Source: Natronoarchaeum rubrum
GTDB taxonomy: Archaea; Halobacteriota; Halobacteria; Halobacteriales; Natronoarchaeaceae
Length of the DNA stretch: 64,000 bases
Assembly: GCF_024494695.1 (NCBI RefSeq)
Contig: NZ_JANHDP010000006.1
Coordinates: forward strand, 124,001-188,000
Direction: 5' to 3'
In this document: positions 34,050 to 41,915 of the stretch, piece by piece
How the letters are laid out: every line of letters starts with the position of its first letter
Numbering within the stretch: the first letter of the stretch is position 1
The notes under the pieces: generated by a model
The model's input: the letters and a program-made list of their open reading frames with translations, nothing else
Databases searched by the model: none
What the model was told of the DNA's origin: nothing
Program-made: the position numbers and the translations under genes

Positions 34050-34065
34050 TGTACAAATTCGTACA
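34050..34065. promoter_or_regulatory. TGTACA-type inverted repeat in the trp promoter (candidate TRP-box operator)
   Basis: TGTAC (34050-34054) and GTACA (34061-34065) are perfect arms around a 6-bp spacer. The left half reads TGTACA in full. It lies between the TATA-like box and the trpD start, over the predicted transcription start. TGTACA is the TRP-box sequence bound by TrpY in Methanothermobacter, so a similar repressor is a testable guess here. Confidence 0.6.
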
Positions 34066-34180
34066 ATGTATTAAAGCTGTTGCACGCCAGCGTGCGGAGA
34101 ACCCCCGCACGGCGTCGGAATCCGAAACCTTCAATTGTATCCCCCGGATACCTGTGAGTGCAGCAAGGAAGCGCCAGACC

Positions 34181-34255
34181 GGGTTTGTGGTCTAGTCTGG
34201 TTATGACACCTCCTTGACATGGAGGAGGCCGGCAGTTCAAATCTGCCCAAACCCA
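34181..34255 (+). tRNA. tRNA-Val (GAC)
   Basis: The acceptor arms GGGTTTG/CAAACCC end with discriminator A at 34255. The anticodon arm is CCTCC-TTGACAT-GGAGG, giving anticodon GAC. The T-arm is GGCAG-TTCAAAT-CTGCC. There is no intron and no encoded CCA. A short T-run (cttttcc) follows at once and may terminate transcription. A degenerate copy of its 3' end lies 106 nt downstream. Confidence 0.95.
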
Positions 34256-34315
34256 CTTTTCCGAACGCTAACCGACGAGCGAAGCGAGTCGTCAGCGCTC
34301 GGTAAATGCGGTCGT

Positions 34316-34380
34316 AGATTTGAACTAGAGAACGCCGAGCGTCAGCGAGGTGTTCGCGTGGTTCAAATCTCCCAATCCAC
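34316..34380. repeat. Degenerate copy of the tRNA-Val 3' end with an inverted partner
   Basis: At 34361-34380 GTTCAAATCTCCCAATCCAC resembles the T-loop to acceptor end of the tRNA-Val gene just upstream (from about 34236). An inverted AGATTTGAAC at 34316-34325 pairs perfectly with the first 10 bases of this copy. Such partial tRNA ends are typical remnants of integrase attachment sites, but no integrase is nearby. Confidence 0.5.
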
Positions 34381-34508
34381 TTCGATTCTCGCGTCAACTA
34401 CTCTCGAACAGCACCCATCGTAGCGTATCGGGCGTCTACGACTGCATTTCCGAACCGCGCGACGGCATCGCACCGATAAAATAGCGGGGACGGGGCGGAC
34501 AGCGATCG

Positions 34509-35000
34509 CTACGCGTCGACGTCGCGTTCTTCGACGGTGTACTCGCCGTTCTCGGAGATGTGAACGTACACGTCCTCGGCGTCGGCGTCAACCTCCCACT
34601 GGAAGGAGCGCGAGACGTCTCCCGCCTTCGTCGCCTCGACGGTGTAGGTCCCGGTTTCCGACACGACGTCTTCGAGGCGCTGGGAGGTGTCGGTCGCTAC
34701 CGTGACCTCGTCCTCGAAGACGGCCTCGTCGGCGTCGTCGGTCACGGTGACCGCGACGGTGTACGTGTTCTCGTAGTTGTTCTCGATCACGACGTCCAGC
34801 GGCTCGTCGAGCTGCTGGCCCATCTCGCCGTCGGACGAGTTGCCGTCTCCCCCGTCGTCTCCCCCATCGCCGTCGCTGACGTTCCCGTCGGACTCCTCGT
34901 CCGGATCGTCGGAGTCGTCGGTGTCGTCGCTGCCGGTACAGCCGGCGACGGCGAGTGCAGTTCCGCTCGCTACCGTAGACAGGTATGTGCGTCGTCGCAC
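34509..35000 (-). CDS. Tat-type lipoprotein of unknown function
   Basis: A 163-residue exported protein. The N-terminus MRRRTYLSTVASGTALAVAGC combines an Arg-rich Tat-like start with a lipobox (AVAGC), so it is probably lipid-anchored at Cys21. A disordered Asp/Gly/Ser stretch (24-62) is followed by a single beta-sandwich-like domain (LDVVIENNYENTYTVAVTVT ...). No ligand is indicated. GTG 35000 is the start, with a TATA-like box (tatttaacc, about 35022-35030) roughly 25 nt upstream. Confidence 0.75.
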   Translation of the reverse strand: MRRRTYLSTVASGTALAVAGCTGSDDTDDSDDPDEESDGNVSDGDGGDDGGDGNSSDGEMGQQLDEPLDVVIENNYENTYTVAVTVTDDADEAVFEDEVTVATDTSQRLEDVVSETGTYTVEATKAGDVSRSFQWEVDADAEDVYVHISENGEYTVEERDVDA

Positions 35001-35300
35001 AGTTGGATGTCCGCGAGATGGGTTAAATACGTTGCAGGCGACCGGGGCGTATCGGTAGCTACGATTGCGCGAGACGCAACCAGACGAGGCCAGAGCGCAA
35101 GCCCGTCTTACGCCTGCGGGCGGTCGAGTCGGTCGCCGAAACGATCACCAAATCGTCGACCGTATCGGTCGGTACCGATGCGTCGGAGCCGCTCGGAGCG
35201 CGCGCGAGCGACGCGCTCGGCTTGCAGACGCAGGCAGCGGGCAACTACGCGTAGTCGAGGGGGATAGATTAATATAGTATGCGTATCCACCCGGTGTACG
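35001..35300. other. 300-bp intergenic region between divergent genes
   Basis: I see no gene that I would defend here; open frames on both strands lack start context and domain similarity. It contains the divergent promoters of the lipoprotein and of the small protein at 35301. It also holds a perfect ATCGGT/ACCGAT inverted repeat (35164-35179) and a second TATA-like stretch (ttaatatag, 35270-35278). Confidence 0.4.
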
Positions 35301-35456
35301 ATGACCATGGACGACGAGACGAGTTCCTGGCTCCACGGGTTCGCCTCCGGCGTCGCCGCGTGCTCGGTCGGCGCGTACCTGCTCGCACGACGCGCGCAGC
35401 AAGATCGCCAGCCGGCGCTGATCGACGAGGACGGTACCGTCATCCCGCTGGAGTGA
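35301..35456 (+). CDS. 51-residue small membrane protein
   Basis: ATG 35301 opens a 51-codon frame: a short polar N-terminus, one hydrophobic segment (WLHGFASGVAACSVGAYLLA) followed by ARR, then a charged tail ending LIDEDGTVIPLE. A TATA-like box (ttaatatag) about 27 nt upstream gives good promoter support. No family is recognised. The single-span layout and conserved-looking acidic tail suggest a small regulatory or stabilising membrane protein, but this is inference. Confidence 0.6.
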   Translation: MTMDDETSSWLHGFASGVAACSVGAYLLARRAQQDRQPALIDEDGTVIPLE

Positions 35457-35498
35457 GCCGGCCGCCGAACGACCCCGACACATAGTTATTTTCTGACG

Positions 35499-35540
35499 CG
35501 TGTCTGACGCCACGTAGCCGATCGCTGAAACGTGTCTGAC
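35499..35540. promoter_or_regulatory. Direct repeat CGTGTCTGAC upstream of the HalOD1 gene
   Basis: CGTGTCTGAC occurs at 35499-35508 and 35531-35540, 32 bp apart (three helical turns). It sits immediately upstream of the AT-rich promoter (aaatatatttag, 35541-35552) of the gene starting at 35576. Related CTGACGC half-copies flank it. It is a plausible activator binding site. Confidence 0.45.
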
Positions 35541-35575
35541 AAATATATTTAGTAACGTATCCTGACGCCTCAGGT

Positions 35576-35839
35576 ATGGCGACGAAAGCTCGGGGGAACG
35601 TTGCCGTCGAACGCGCGATCGATGGTTCCTCCGTCAGCACCGCTGTGATCGAAGCGCTCGCGGACGTCGAGTCCGTCGAACCGACCGAACTGGACGTGAC
35701 GCTGTACGAGGTGATCGATCTCGACGCGCTCGAACGGCTCTGTGAGGGGACGGGCGACGACCTCGTGCTGGAGTTCACAGTAGACGACTACCGCGTTCGG
35801 GTGCGGGGGACGAACGCGGTGATCGTCGAGCCGCGCTGA
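35576..35839 (+). CDS. HalOD1 output-domain protein
   Basis: An 87-residue stand-alone HalOD1 domain: STAVIEALADVESVEPTELDVTLYEVIDLDALERL, then a beta hairpin (DLVLEFTVDDYRVRVRG). It is slightly shorter than the copy at 15.4 kb and probably works in the same unknown signalling context. The promoter is strong-looking (aaatatattta about 25-35 nt before ATG) and preceded by a direct repeat. The last codons run into a 35-bp tandem repeat. Confidence 0.85.
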   Translation: MATKARGNVAVERAIDGSSVSTAVIEALADVESVEPTELDVTLYEVIDLDALERLCEGTGDDLVLEFTVDDYRVRVRGTNAVIVEPR

Positions 35840-35935
35840 GTCGGACTGGACGCCACGGCGTCGAACCGCGCTGGATCAGACCGGACGCCACGGCGTCGAG
35901 CTGCACTGAGTCGAGCCGACCGTCACGCCGCCGAA
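35831..35935. repeat. Three tandem copies of a 35-bp unit with hairpins
   Basis: Units at 35831-35865, 35866-35900 and 35901-35935 begin CCGCGCTGA/G or CTGCACTGA. The first two contain GACGCCACGGCGTC, which folds into a GACGC/GCGTC hairpin; units 1 and 2 match at about 30 of 35 positions and unit 3 is diverged. The array begins inside the HalOD1 gene's last codons and ends 11 bp before the stop of the convergent gene, so it may act as a bidirectional terminator or be a decayed mobile repeat. Confidence 0.6.
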
Positions 35936-35945
35936 TCGCGGCGGC

Positions 35946-36260
35946 TCAGGACCGCACGTCGTGGAGCGTCTCGTGGATAGCGACGACGAGCGAGGGGACC
36001 ACGACCATGAACAGGTGTTCCTCGACCGGGATACCGAGCAGCTCCCGGCCGGTCCGGAGTTTGATGTCGAACACGCCGATCTCCAGCGTGTACCAGTCCC
36101 AGACGTACGCGATCGGGTACAGCGCGACGACGGTCGCGGCCGCGCGGCGGAGCGCGCCGGCCCGCGCGAGCAGCCCCAGCGCGACGGTTCCCCAGACGAC
36201 CTCGGTCAGGAGGTACGTGTACCGGCCGAAGACGGAGATATCGGGTCGCACGACCGACAC
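35946..36260 (-). CDS. Single lycopene-cyclase-domain membrane protein
   Basis: A 104-residue protein with three membrane helices. It fits one unit of the lycopene cyclase domain (CarR/CrtY type): YLLTEVVWGTVALGLL, then AYVWDWYTLEIGVFDI, then GIPVEEHLFMVVVPS. The W-D and PxEE motifs associated with activity are present. Haloarchaeal lycopene beta-cyclases normally carry two such repeats in one chain, so this is half-size and may need a partner or have another role. GTG 36260 is the start, with a TATA-like box (attcaagg) about 25 nt upstream. Confidence 0.82.
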   Translation of the reverse strand: MSVVRPDISVFGRYTYLLTEVVWGTVALGLLARAGALRRAAATVVALYPIAYVWDWYTLEIGVFDIKLRTGRELLGIPVEEHLFMVVVPSLVVAIHETLHDVRS

Positions 36261-36318
36261 TACGTCCGACCGGGCCTTGAATCTCCTGCGGGATGCGTCG
36301 ATCCGGACGCGTCGGCGG

Positions 36319-36687
36319 TCAGCGCTCGTCGTCCCCGCCGAACCACTCCCGCGGCGGCGCCAGGACGCCCGTCACGACCAGCACCAGCAGACAGAGGTAC
36401 GTCCCGAGCGCGCCGAGGGCGAAACTCGCGATGGGGCGGACGCCGAGGCGTCCCGCCGCCGCGGCGCCGGCGAAGGCCGCGACGAGGGCGAGCGCCCGGA
36501 CGAGCGGGCGCTCCCAGACCTCGCGAACGCGCTCGTGATACCGTCCGGCGAGTATCTCGAACGAGAGCGTCCCGAGGGCGCCGAGGATTGCGGGGAGCGG
36601 CGCGGGCGCGACGCCCTGTCGAGCGAGCGCGACGCCGAACGCCAGCAGCGCGAGGGCCGCGAGCGAGGCGTCGCCCCTGACTGTCAT
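36319..36687 (-). CDS. Small integral membrane protein of unknown function
   Basis: A 122-residue hydrophobic protein with about four membrane segments (SLAALALLAFGVALARQG, PAILGALGTLSFEILAG, and two near the C-terminus). No family is recognised. Its ATG overlaps the stop of the preceding membrane protein gene by 4 nt (ATGA), so the two are likely coexpressed and may form one complex. Confidence 0.6.
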   Translation of the reverse strand: MTVRGDASLAALALLAFGVALARQGVAPAPLPAILGALGTLSFEILAGRYHERVREVWERPLVRALALVAAFAGAAAAGRLGVRPIASFALGALGTYLCLLVLVVTGVLAPPREWFGGDDER

Positions 36688-37010
36688 CCGGATTCCTCGA
36701 AGACGCCGTCGATCAGCAGGCCGAGTCCCAGCAGCCAGCAGGCCGCCAGCAACCCCAGCGCACCCGCGTAGAAGGCGAGTTCGACGCCCGAGAGCGTCGG
36801 CGGCGGAGCGCCAGCGATCTCGGAAAACCGCGCCGCTGTCGCCGGCACCGAACCGGCGGCGAGCACGGGCGCCGACCCGAGCAGTACCAGCAGCGACGGG
36901 ACGCCGAGGAGGAACCCGGCGCGGACACAGAGGCGTCCGAACAGCTGGGTCGGCGTCGCGCCGCTCGCGGCGCGCAGGCTGGCGAGCGAGTCCGGCTGGC
37001 GCCCGGCCAT
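36684..37010 (-). CDS. Small integral membrane protein, first of a two-gene unit
   Basis: A 108-residue protein with a short basic N-terminus and three hydrophobic segments (GFLLGVPSLLVLLGSAPVLAA ... LAFYAGALGLLAACWLLGL). No family is recognised. A TATA-like box (acttatgc, about 37037-37044) and a GTGCCA/TGGCAC inverted repeat (37014-37030) precede the ATG. Confidence 0.58.
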   Translation of the reverse strand: MAGRQPDSLASLRAASGATPTQLFGRLCVRAGFLLGVPSLLVLLGSAPVLAAGSVPATAARFSEIAGAPPPTLSGVELAFYAGALGLLAACWLLGLGLLIDGVFEESG

Positions 37011-37013
37011 AGC

Positions 37014-37030
37014 GTGCCACTAGATGGCAC
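37014..37030. promoter_or_regulatory. Perfect inverted repeat GTGCCA/TGGCAC at a start codon
   Basis: Six-base arms at 37014-37019 and 37025-37030 surround a CTAGA spacer, 3 bp upstream of the leftward ATG at 37010 and downstream of its TATA-like box. It is placed like a repressor operator, similar to the palindromes at 2695 and 13735. Confidence 0.4.
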
Positions 37031-37102
37031 TCGAGAGCATAAGTTCGGGGGCTGGCTGCTCTGCGCGGAGAATCGGGCCCGGGCGAAGCGTCGAAAACCG
37101 CG

Positions 37103-37978
37103 TCAGTGAATCGTCGCGCCGTCGCCGATCCGGGTCTGGTAGGCGCGGCTCTCGACGCCGACGTCGTCGAACGCGTCGAGCATGGCGCCGGCGATCGCGC
37201 GGCGATCGGACGCGTAGCAGGCTGCGATCACGCCCGGCCCGGCCCCGCTGACGGTGACGCCCGTCGCGCCGGCTTCCAGCGCCGCCTCGCGAACCTGATC
37301 GTACCCGTTGATCAGTTCCGCGCGGGCGGGCGTGACGATCCGGTCTTCCATGCCGCGGCCGACCATCTCGGGGTCGTCGCGGTGCATCCCGACAGTGAGC
37401 GTCGCGGCCCGGCCGACGGTGTCGACCACGTCCTCGACGGGCGCGGTGTCGGGGACGACGCGTCGAGCGTCGCGCGTCGAGACGACGATGTCGGGCAGGC
37501 AGACCACCAGCGGGAGCGAGGCGTCGACGCGCGTGACGCCGTCCTCCGCCGCGATCGTGAACCCGCCCAGCAACGCGGGCGCGACGTTGTCCTCGTGGGC
37601 CTCGCCGGAGACCAGCGCCTCGCCTTCGGCGGCGATCGGCACCAGTTCCGACCGGGAGAGGCCCCGATCGTACAGTTCGTTGAGCGCGAGCGCGGCGCCC
37701 GCGGCGCTGGCGGCCGAGGAACCCAGCCCCGACGCCGGGCGGACGCCCTTGTCGATCTTGATGCGGGCGGGCGCGTCGAGCGCCTTCGCGACGGCGCCGG
37801 CGGTGTTCTTCTCGGGGTCCTCGGGGATGAACTCGCTGCCGGCGCCGGACATCTCGATCGTGGTCTCCTCGGCGCGTTCGACCCGGACCACGTCGGCGGG
37901 TCGTTCGAGTGCGGCCCCGAACACGTCGAACCCGCTGCCGAGGTTCGCGCTCGTCGCGGGCGCCCGCACTGTAAGCAT
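37103..37978 (-). CDS. thrB: Homoserine kinase
   Basis: A 291-residue GHMP kinase that phosphorylates homoserine on the way to threonine. The ATP loop PASGLGSSAASAAG is at 81-94. The N-terminal substrate region APATSANLGSGFDVFG and the C-terminal GVTVSGAGPGVIAACY motif are also typical for ThrB. Length is standard. A T-rich box (gtttttagc) lies about 28 nt upstream of ATG 37978. No other threonine genes are nearby. Confidence 0.94.
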   Translation of the reverse strand: MLTVRAPATSANLGSGFDVFGAALERPADVVRVERAEETTIEMSGAGSEFIPEDPEKNTAGAVAKALDAPARIKIDKGVRPASGLGSSAASAAGAALALNELYDRGLSRSELVPIAAEGEALVSGEAHEDNVAPALLGGFTIAAEDGVTRVDASLPLVVCLPDIVVSTRDARRVVPDTAPVEDVVDTVGRAATLTVGMHRDDPEMVGRGMEDRIVTPARAELINGYDQVREAALEAGATGVTVSGAGPGVIAACYASDRRAIAGAMLDAFDDVGVESRAYQTRIGDGATIH

Positions 37979-38062
37979 ACCCGAGACGTAGCCGGACCGC
38001 GGCTAAAAACCCACGGATCCGCGATGGAAAAACTGATTCCGGCGCGAGCGCAACCCCGGTGC

Positions 38063-39577
38063 ATGATCGGGGTCGTCGGCGGCAGTGTCGCCGGACTCGT
38101 CGCCGCGCGCGAACTCCGCCAGCGGGGCCGAGAGGTCCGCGTGTTCGAACCGAGCCGCGAGCTCGGCGGGCTCGCTGCGACGGTCCAGACCGACGGAGAA
38201 CAGGTCGAGCGCGTCCCGACGACGCTCTCGCCGGGCGACGACGCCGTCGCCGACCTCGCCGCGGACCTGGGCCTCGCGGACAGGATGACGACCCGCGAGA
38301 TTCGGGCCGGACAGTACGTCGACGGGATCGCTCATCCCCGGACCGGGTTCTCCGAAACGCTCGCCTTTCCCCGGCTGAGCTTGCAGGACAAGCTGTTCGA
38401 GAGCCTGCTGGCCCGCGGCGTCTCGCTCGGTCCGCTCGGACCGCCCGAGGGAGCGCTTGACGAGCCCGGTACGTACGACGAGATCACGGCCGTCGACTTT
38501 GTCGACGAGCACGCGACGGCGTCGGTCCGCGAGCAGGTCGTCGAGCCGCGCCTGCGGGCCGCGTTCGGCGAGCGCGCCGCGGACGTCAGCGCGGCGTGGC
38601 TGCTCGGGGACCTCGCGCGCCGGCGCGCCGGCCGGACGTGGCGGACCGACAGCAGGATCTACCCGGAGGGCGGCGTCGGGACGCTGGTCGACGCGCTGAT
38701 CGCGGGCGTCGGCCGGGAGAACGTCTCGCTGGGCGCCCGCGTCGTCAACGTCGAGACGGCAACCGAGGGCGACGCCGCGGCGGCCGCGGCGTCCGACGGC
38801 CGGTCGGCCGATATCCGCAAACCACCGGCCGAAACCGACGAGACGGGGTTCGTCTGGAACGACGCCGAAACGGACGGCGGCGCCGACCTCGGCGACGGCG
38901 CCGAGGCGTGCGCAACCTCTGACGCCGAGGCGGAGACCGAACGGGACGCCGACGCGACCGGGCGCGTCGACCGACTCCTCGTCGAGCGGGAGGGCGACCG
39001 CAGCGCGGTCGACGTCGACGCGGTCGTGTTCGCGACGCCGCCGCGCGGGCTTGAGCGAGCGACCGACTACGAGTGGGCTGGCGAGACGCGAGGGCTGCTT
39101 TCGGTGCTGTTTGGTCTCCCGGAGTCGCTGCTCGATACGTACGAACTCACGGTCGCCGACGACGCCCCGTTCGGACGCCTCGTCGAGCGCACCAACATAG
39201 TCGATCCGGCCGAGTACGGCGGCGATCACCTGCTGTACGCTCTGGCGCCGGTCGCGAACCAACTGGACGAGCGCTGGCAACTGGGCGACGACGCGCTGGC
39301 CCGCCGCTGGGCCGACGCACTGGAGGGGCTGTTCCCGGCGTTCGACCGCGAGTCGGTGCGCTGGTCGACGGTGACGCGAGTGCGCGACGCAGCCCCCGTC
39401 TACCGGACGGGCTACCGCGAGCGACGGATCCCCCACGTCCTAACCGACGCCGTCGCCGAGGGCTGTTTCTACGCCGGCAACGCGAGCGATGCACAGTACC
39501 CGAACCGGACGATCGACGGGGCGGTGCGGGCCGGACGCCGCTGCGCAGATCTAGTCGCGCAAGCCGGCGAAAATTGA
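38063..39577 (+). CDS. FAD-dependent amine-oxidase/protoporphyrinogen-oxidase-like protein
   Basis: A 504-residue flavoprotein. The FAD-binding Rossmann start (IGVVGGSVAGLVAARELRQRG ending in VFEPSRELGGL) places it among amine oxidase/PPO/UDP-galactopyranose mutase-like enzymes. The C-terminal FAD segment is GCFYAGNASDAQYPNRTIDGAVRAG. An acidic, low-complexity insert of about 70 residues (roughly 235-310) interrupts the fold and is unusual. ATG 38063 was chosen because the Rossmann loop begins at the second residue. Substrate is unknown. Confidence 0.82.
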   Translation: MIGVVGGSVAGLVAARELRQRGREVRVFEPSRELGGLAATVQTDGEQVERVPTTLSPGDDAVADLAADLGLADRMTTREIRAGQYVDGIAHPRTGFSETLAFPRLSLQDKLFESLLARGVSLGPLGPPEGALDEPGTYDEITAVDFVDEHATASVREQVVEPRLRAAFGERAADVSAAWLLGDLARRRAGRTWRTDSRIYPEGGVGTLVDALIAGVGRENVSLGARVVNVETATEGDAAAAAASDGRSADIRKPPAETDETGFVWNDAETDGGADLGDGAEACATSDAEAETERDADATGRVDRLLVEREGDRSAVDVDAVVFATPPRGLERATDYEWAGETRGLLSVLFGLPESLLDTYELTVADDAPFGRLVERTNIVDPAEYGGDHLLYALAPVANQLDERWQLGDDALARRWADALEGLFPAFDRESVRWSTVTRVRDAAPVYRTGYRERRIPHVLTDAVAEGCFYAGNASDAQYPNRTIDGAVRAGRRCADLVAQAGEN

Positions 39578-39717
39578 GACGAAGAGTTCCGAACACTGAT
39601 TCGGGGTCGGCGTCCGGCGCAGGCGCCCGATCGCCGCGGCGACGCCCGGCCGAAAGGATCATCCGTCGCTGTTACGAAGGGGCTCTGATAGGACCGTCCC
39701 CGGAGAGATCGCCTCCA

Positions 39718-41889
39718 ATGACAGACGACACACCGTTCTCCGACTCAGCACGCGGCATAGAGCGGTTCGTCGATAATCTTCCGGGGATCGCCTACCGCTG
39801 CCGACCCGATCCGCCCAGGGAGATGGAGTTCGTCGGCGGGCGGGTCCGGTCCACGACCGGCTACTCTGCGACCGCGTTCGAGTCGGACGAGCTCGCGTAC
39901 GGCGATATCGTCCTCGACGACGACCGCGAGGCGCTGGAACGGGAGATCCGGTCCGGCGTCGAGTCGCGATCCCAGTTCTCGGCGACCTACCGGATCCGGA
40001 CGCGCGGGGGCGACGTCAGGCACGTCTTCGAGCGCGGCGCGCCGGTCGCCGAGGGAGACGAAGTCGTCGCGCTGGAGGGGATCATCGTCGACGTCACCGA
40101 GCGTAAGGAGACCGAGCGGCGGCTGCGGCGACAGAACGAGCTGTTCACCAACACCCAGCAGTTGGCGGACGTCGGCGGCTGGGAACTCGACGTGGCCGAC
40201 GAGGAACTCCGGTGGACGGAGCAGGTGAAACGGATCCACGGCGTCGAGCTGGAGTCGACGCCGTCGCTCGAAGCGGCCGTCGAGTTCTACCATCCCGACG
40301 ACAGAGCGGAGATCCGAACCGCCGTCGAGCGCGCCATCGAGGACGGCGTGCCGTTCGACCGAACGCTCAGGATACTGACCGACGAGGGCGAACGGCGCTG
40401 GGTCCGCGCGAGAGGGACGCCGGAAACGCGAGACGGCGAGGTTGTCCACGTCAGCGGCGCGGTACAGGACGTCACCGCCCCGAAGCGGCGCGAGCGGGCG
40501 CTCCGCGAGGAGCGGATCCTCACCCGAAGCATCTTCGAGGCGCTGCCGGATCTGCTGTACGCGTTCGACGAGGACGGCGAGTTCATGCGCTGGAACGAGG
40601 AGGTCTCGACCGTCACCGGGTACACCGACGAGGAGATCGCGACGATGCGGGCTCCGGAGTTCGTCGCCGCGGAGGATCGCCCGCGCGTCAGGGACCACAT
40701 CGACACCGTGATCCAGAGCGGCGAGACCACCACCCTTGAGGCACAACTCCGAACGAAGGAGGGCGACTTGATTCCCTACGAGTTCAGGGCGGCACAACTG
40801 CTCGGCGAGGACGGGACGAGCCTCGGGCTGGTCGGCATCGGGCGCGATATCTCGGGGCAGAAACAACGCGATCGGCGCTTCGAGGCCGTGTTCAACAACA
40901 CCTACCAGTTCACCGGGCTGCTCGAACCGGACGGGACGGTACTGGAGGTCAACGAGGCAGCGCTGTCGTTCGGCAACTACGACCGCACGGAGGTCGTCGG
41001 GCAGAAGATCTGGACGGCGTTTCCCTTCGGCGACGACGAGACGCGCACGACCGTCCGGCGAGGTGTCGAGCGCGCCCGCGACGGCGAGTTCTTCCGCGAC
41101 GAGATCCACGTCCGGCGGGACAGAACCGACACCGCAGTCGACTTCTCGGTGCGACCGATCACCGACGAGAGCGGGGGCGTCACGCTGCTCGTCGCCGAAG
41201 GACGGGACATTTCGAAGCTCAAGCGTCGAGAAGAGCTCCTGCGGCTCCTCCACCGGCTGTTGCGTCACAACCTTCGGAACGATCTGAACGTCATCAAAGG
41301 CTACACCGGTACGCTCCGCGAGGAGCTCTCCGATCCGACGTTGGCCGAGTACGCCGAACGGATCGAAACGGCTGCCGGAGACCTCCTTCACAAGAGCGAG
41401 ACGGCCAAAGAGCTGCTGGACATCTCGTTACAGCAGAGCGACGGAACCGAACCGGTCGATCTCGGCGACCGACTCGAAGCGATCGGGGCGAGTCTCGCGG
41501 AGCGCAATCCCGACGCGGATGTCGCGGTGACCGTCGATGGGCCGGCCGTCGTGGAGGGCGATTCGCGGCTCGACGCGCTGTTCGCCCAGTTGCTCGAAAA
41601 CGCGATCGAACACTCCGACCGGGACGTGCCGCGGGTCCAGGTGACGGTGCGGGAACGCGAGGGGAACGTGCGCGTCGAAATTGCGGATAACGGACCTGGG
41701 ATCCCGTCGGAAGAGTGGTCGGTTGCCGTCGAGGAGGGCGAAACCGACAGCACGCAACTGCGCCACGGGAGCGGCGTCGGCCTCCTGCTGGCCACCTGGG
41801 TCGTCGACGACTACGGCGGTCGACTGGAGTACGACGACGAGGGCGACGACGACGGCGCGATCGTCGCGGTGGAACTGCCCTGCAGGTAG
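39718..41889 (+). CDS. Four-PAS-domain sensor histidine kinase
   Basis: A 723-residue soluble kinase with no membrane segment. Four PAS/PAC units precede the kinase core, at about 15-135, 140-260, 265-385 and 388-505. Examples of linker signatures are VEGIIVDVTERKE-like and GIGRDISGQKQ. The phosphoacceptor is His517 in the RHNLRND motif. The ATP-binding N-box (ENAIEHSD) and G-boxes (DNGPGIP, GSGVGLLLA) are present. It therefore looks active and cytosolic, sensing perhaps redox or small ligands through its PAS domains. No response regulator gene is adjacent. Confidence 0.93.
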   Translation: MTDDTPFSDSARGIERFVDNLPGIAYRCRPDPPREMEFVGGRVRSTTGYSATAFESDELAYGDIVLDDDREALEREIRSGVESRSQFSATYRIRTRGGDVRHVFERGAPVAEGDEVVALEGIIVDVTERKETERRLRRQNELFTNTQQLADVGGWELDVADEELRWTEQVKRIHGVELESTPSLEAAVEFYHPDDRAEIRTAVERAIEDGVPFDRTLRILTDEGERRWVRARGTPETRDGEVVHVSGAVQDVTAPKRRERALREERILTRSIFEALPDLLYAFDEDGEFMRWNEEVSTVTGYTDEEIATMRAPEFVAAEDRPRVRDHIDTVIQSGETTTLEAQLRTKEGDLIPYEFRAAQLLGEDGTSLGLVGIGRDISGQKQRDRRFEAVFNNTYQFTGLLEPDGTVLEVNEAALSFGNYDRTEVVGQKIWTAFPFGDDETRTTVRRGVERARDGEFFRDEIHVRRDRTDTAVDFSVRPITDESGGVTLLVAEGRDISKLKRREELLRLLHRLLRHNLRNDLNVIKGYTGTLREELSDPTLAEYAERIETAAGDLLHKSETAKELLDISLQQSDGTEPVDLGDRLEAIGASLAERNPDADVAVTVDGPAVVEGDSRLDALFAQLLENAIEHSDRDVPRVQVTVREREGNVRVEIADNGPGIPSEEWSVAVEEGETDSTQLRHGSGVGLLLATWVVDDYGGRLEYDDEGDDDGAIVAVELPCR

Positions 41890-41915
41890 TCAGGGAGAGC
41901 GACCGGCGCGCCCCG

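Noticed and set aside
35059..35277. Small open frames on both strands in the 35.0-35.3 kb gap
   Set aside because: No start context, hydrophobic segment or domain; composition is like random high-GC frames.
39073..39717. A long N-terminal extension of the histidine kinase
   Set aside because: It would overlap the FAD enzyme gene in another frame and is Arg-rich. Kinase homology begins at ATG 39718.
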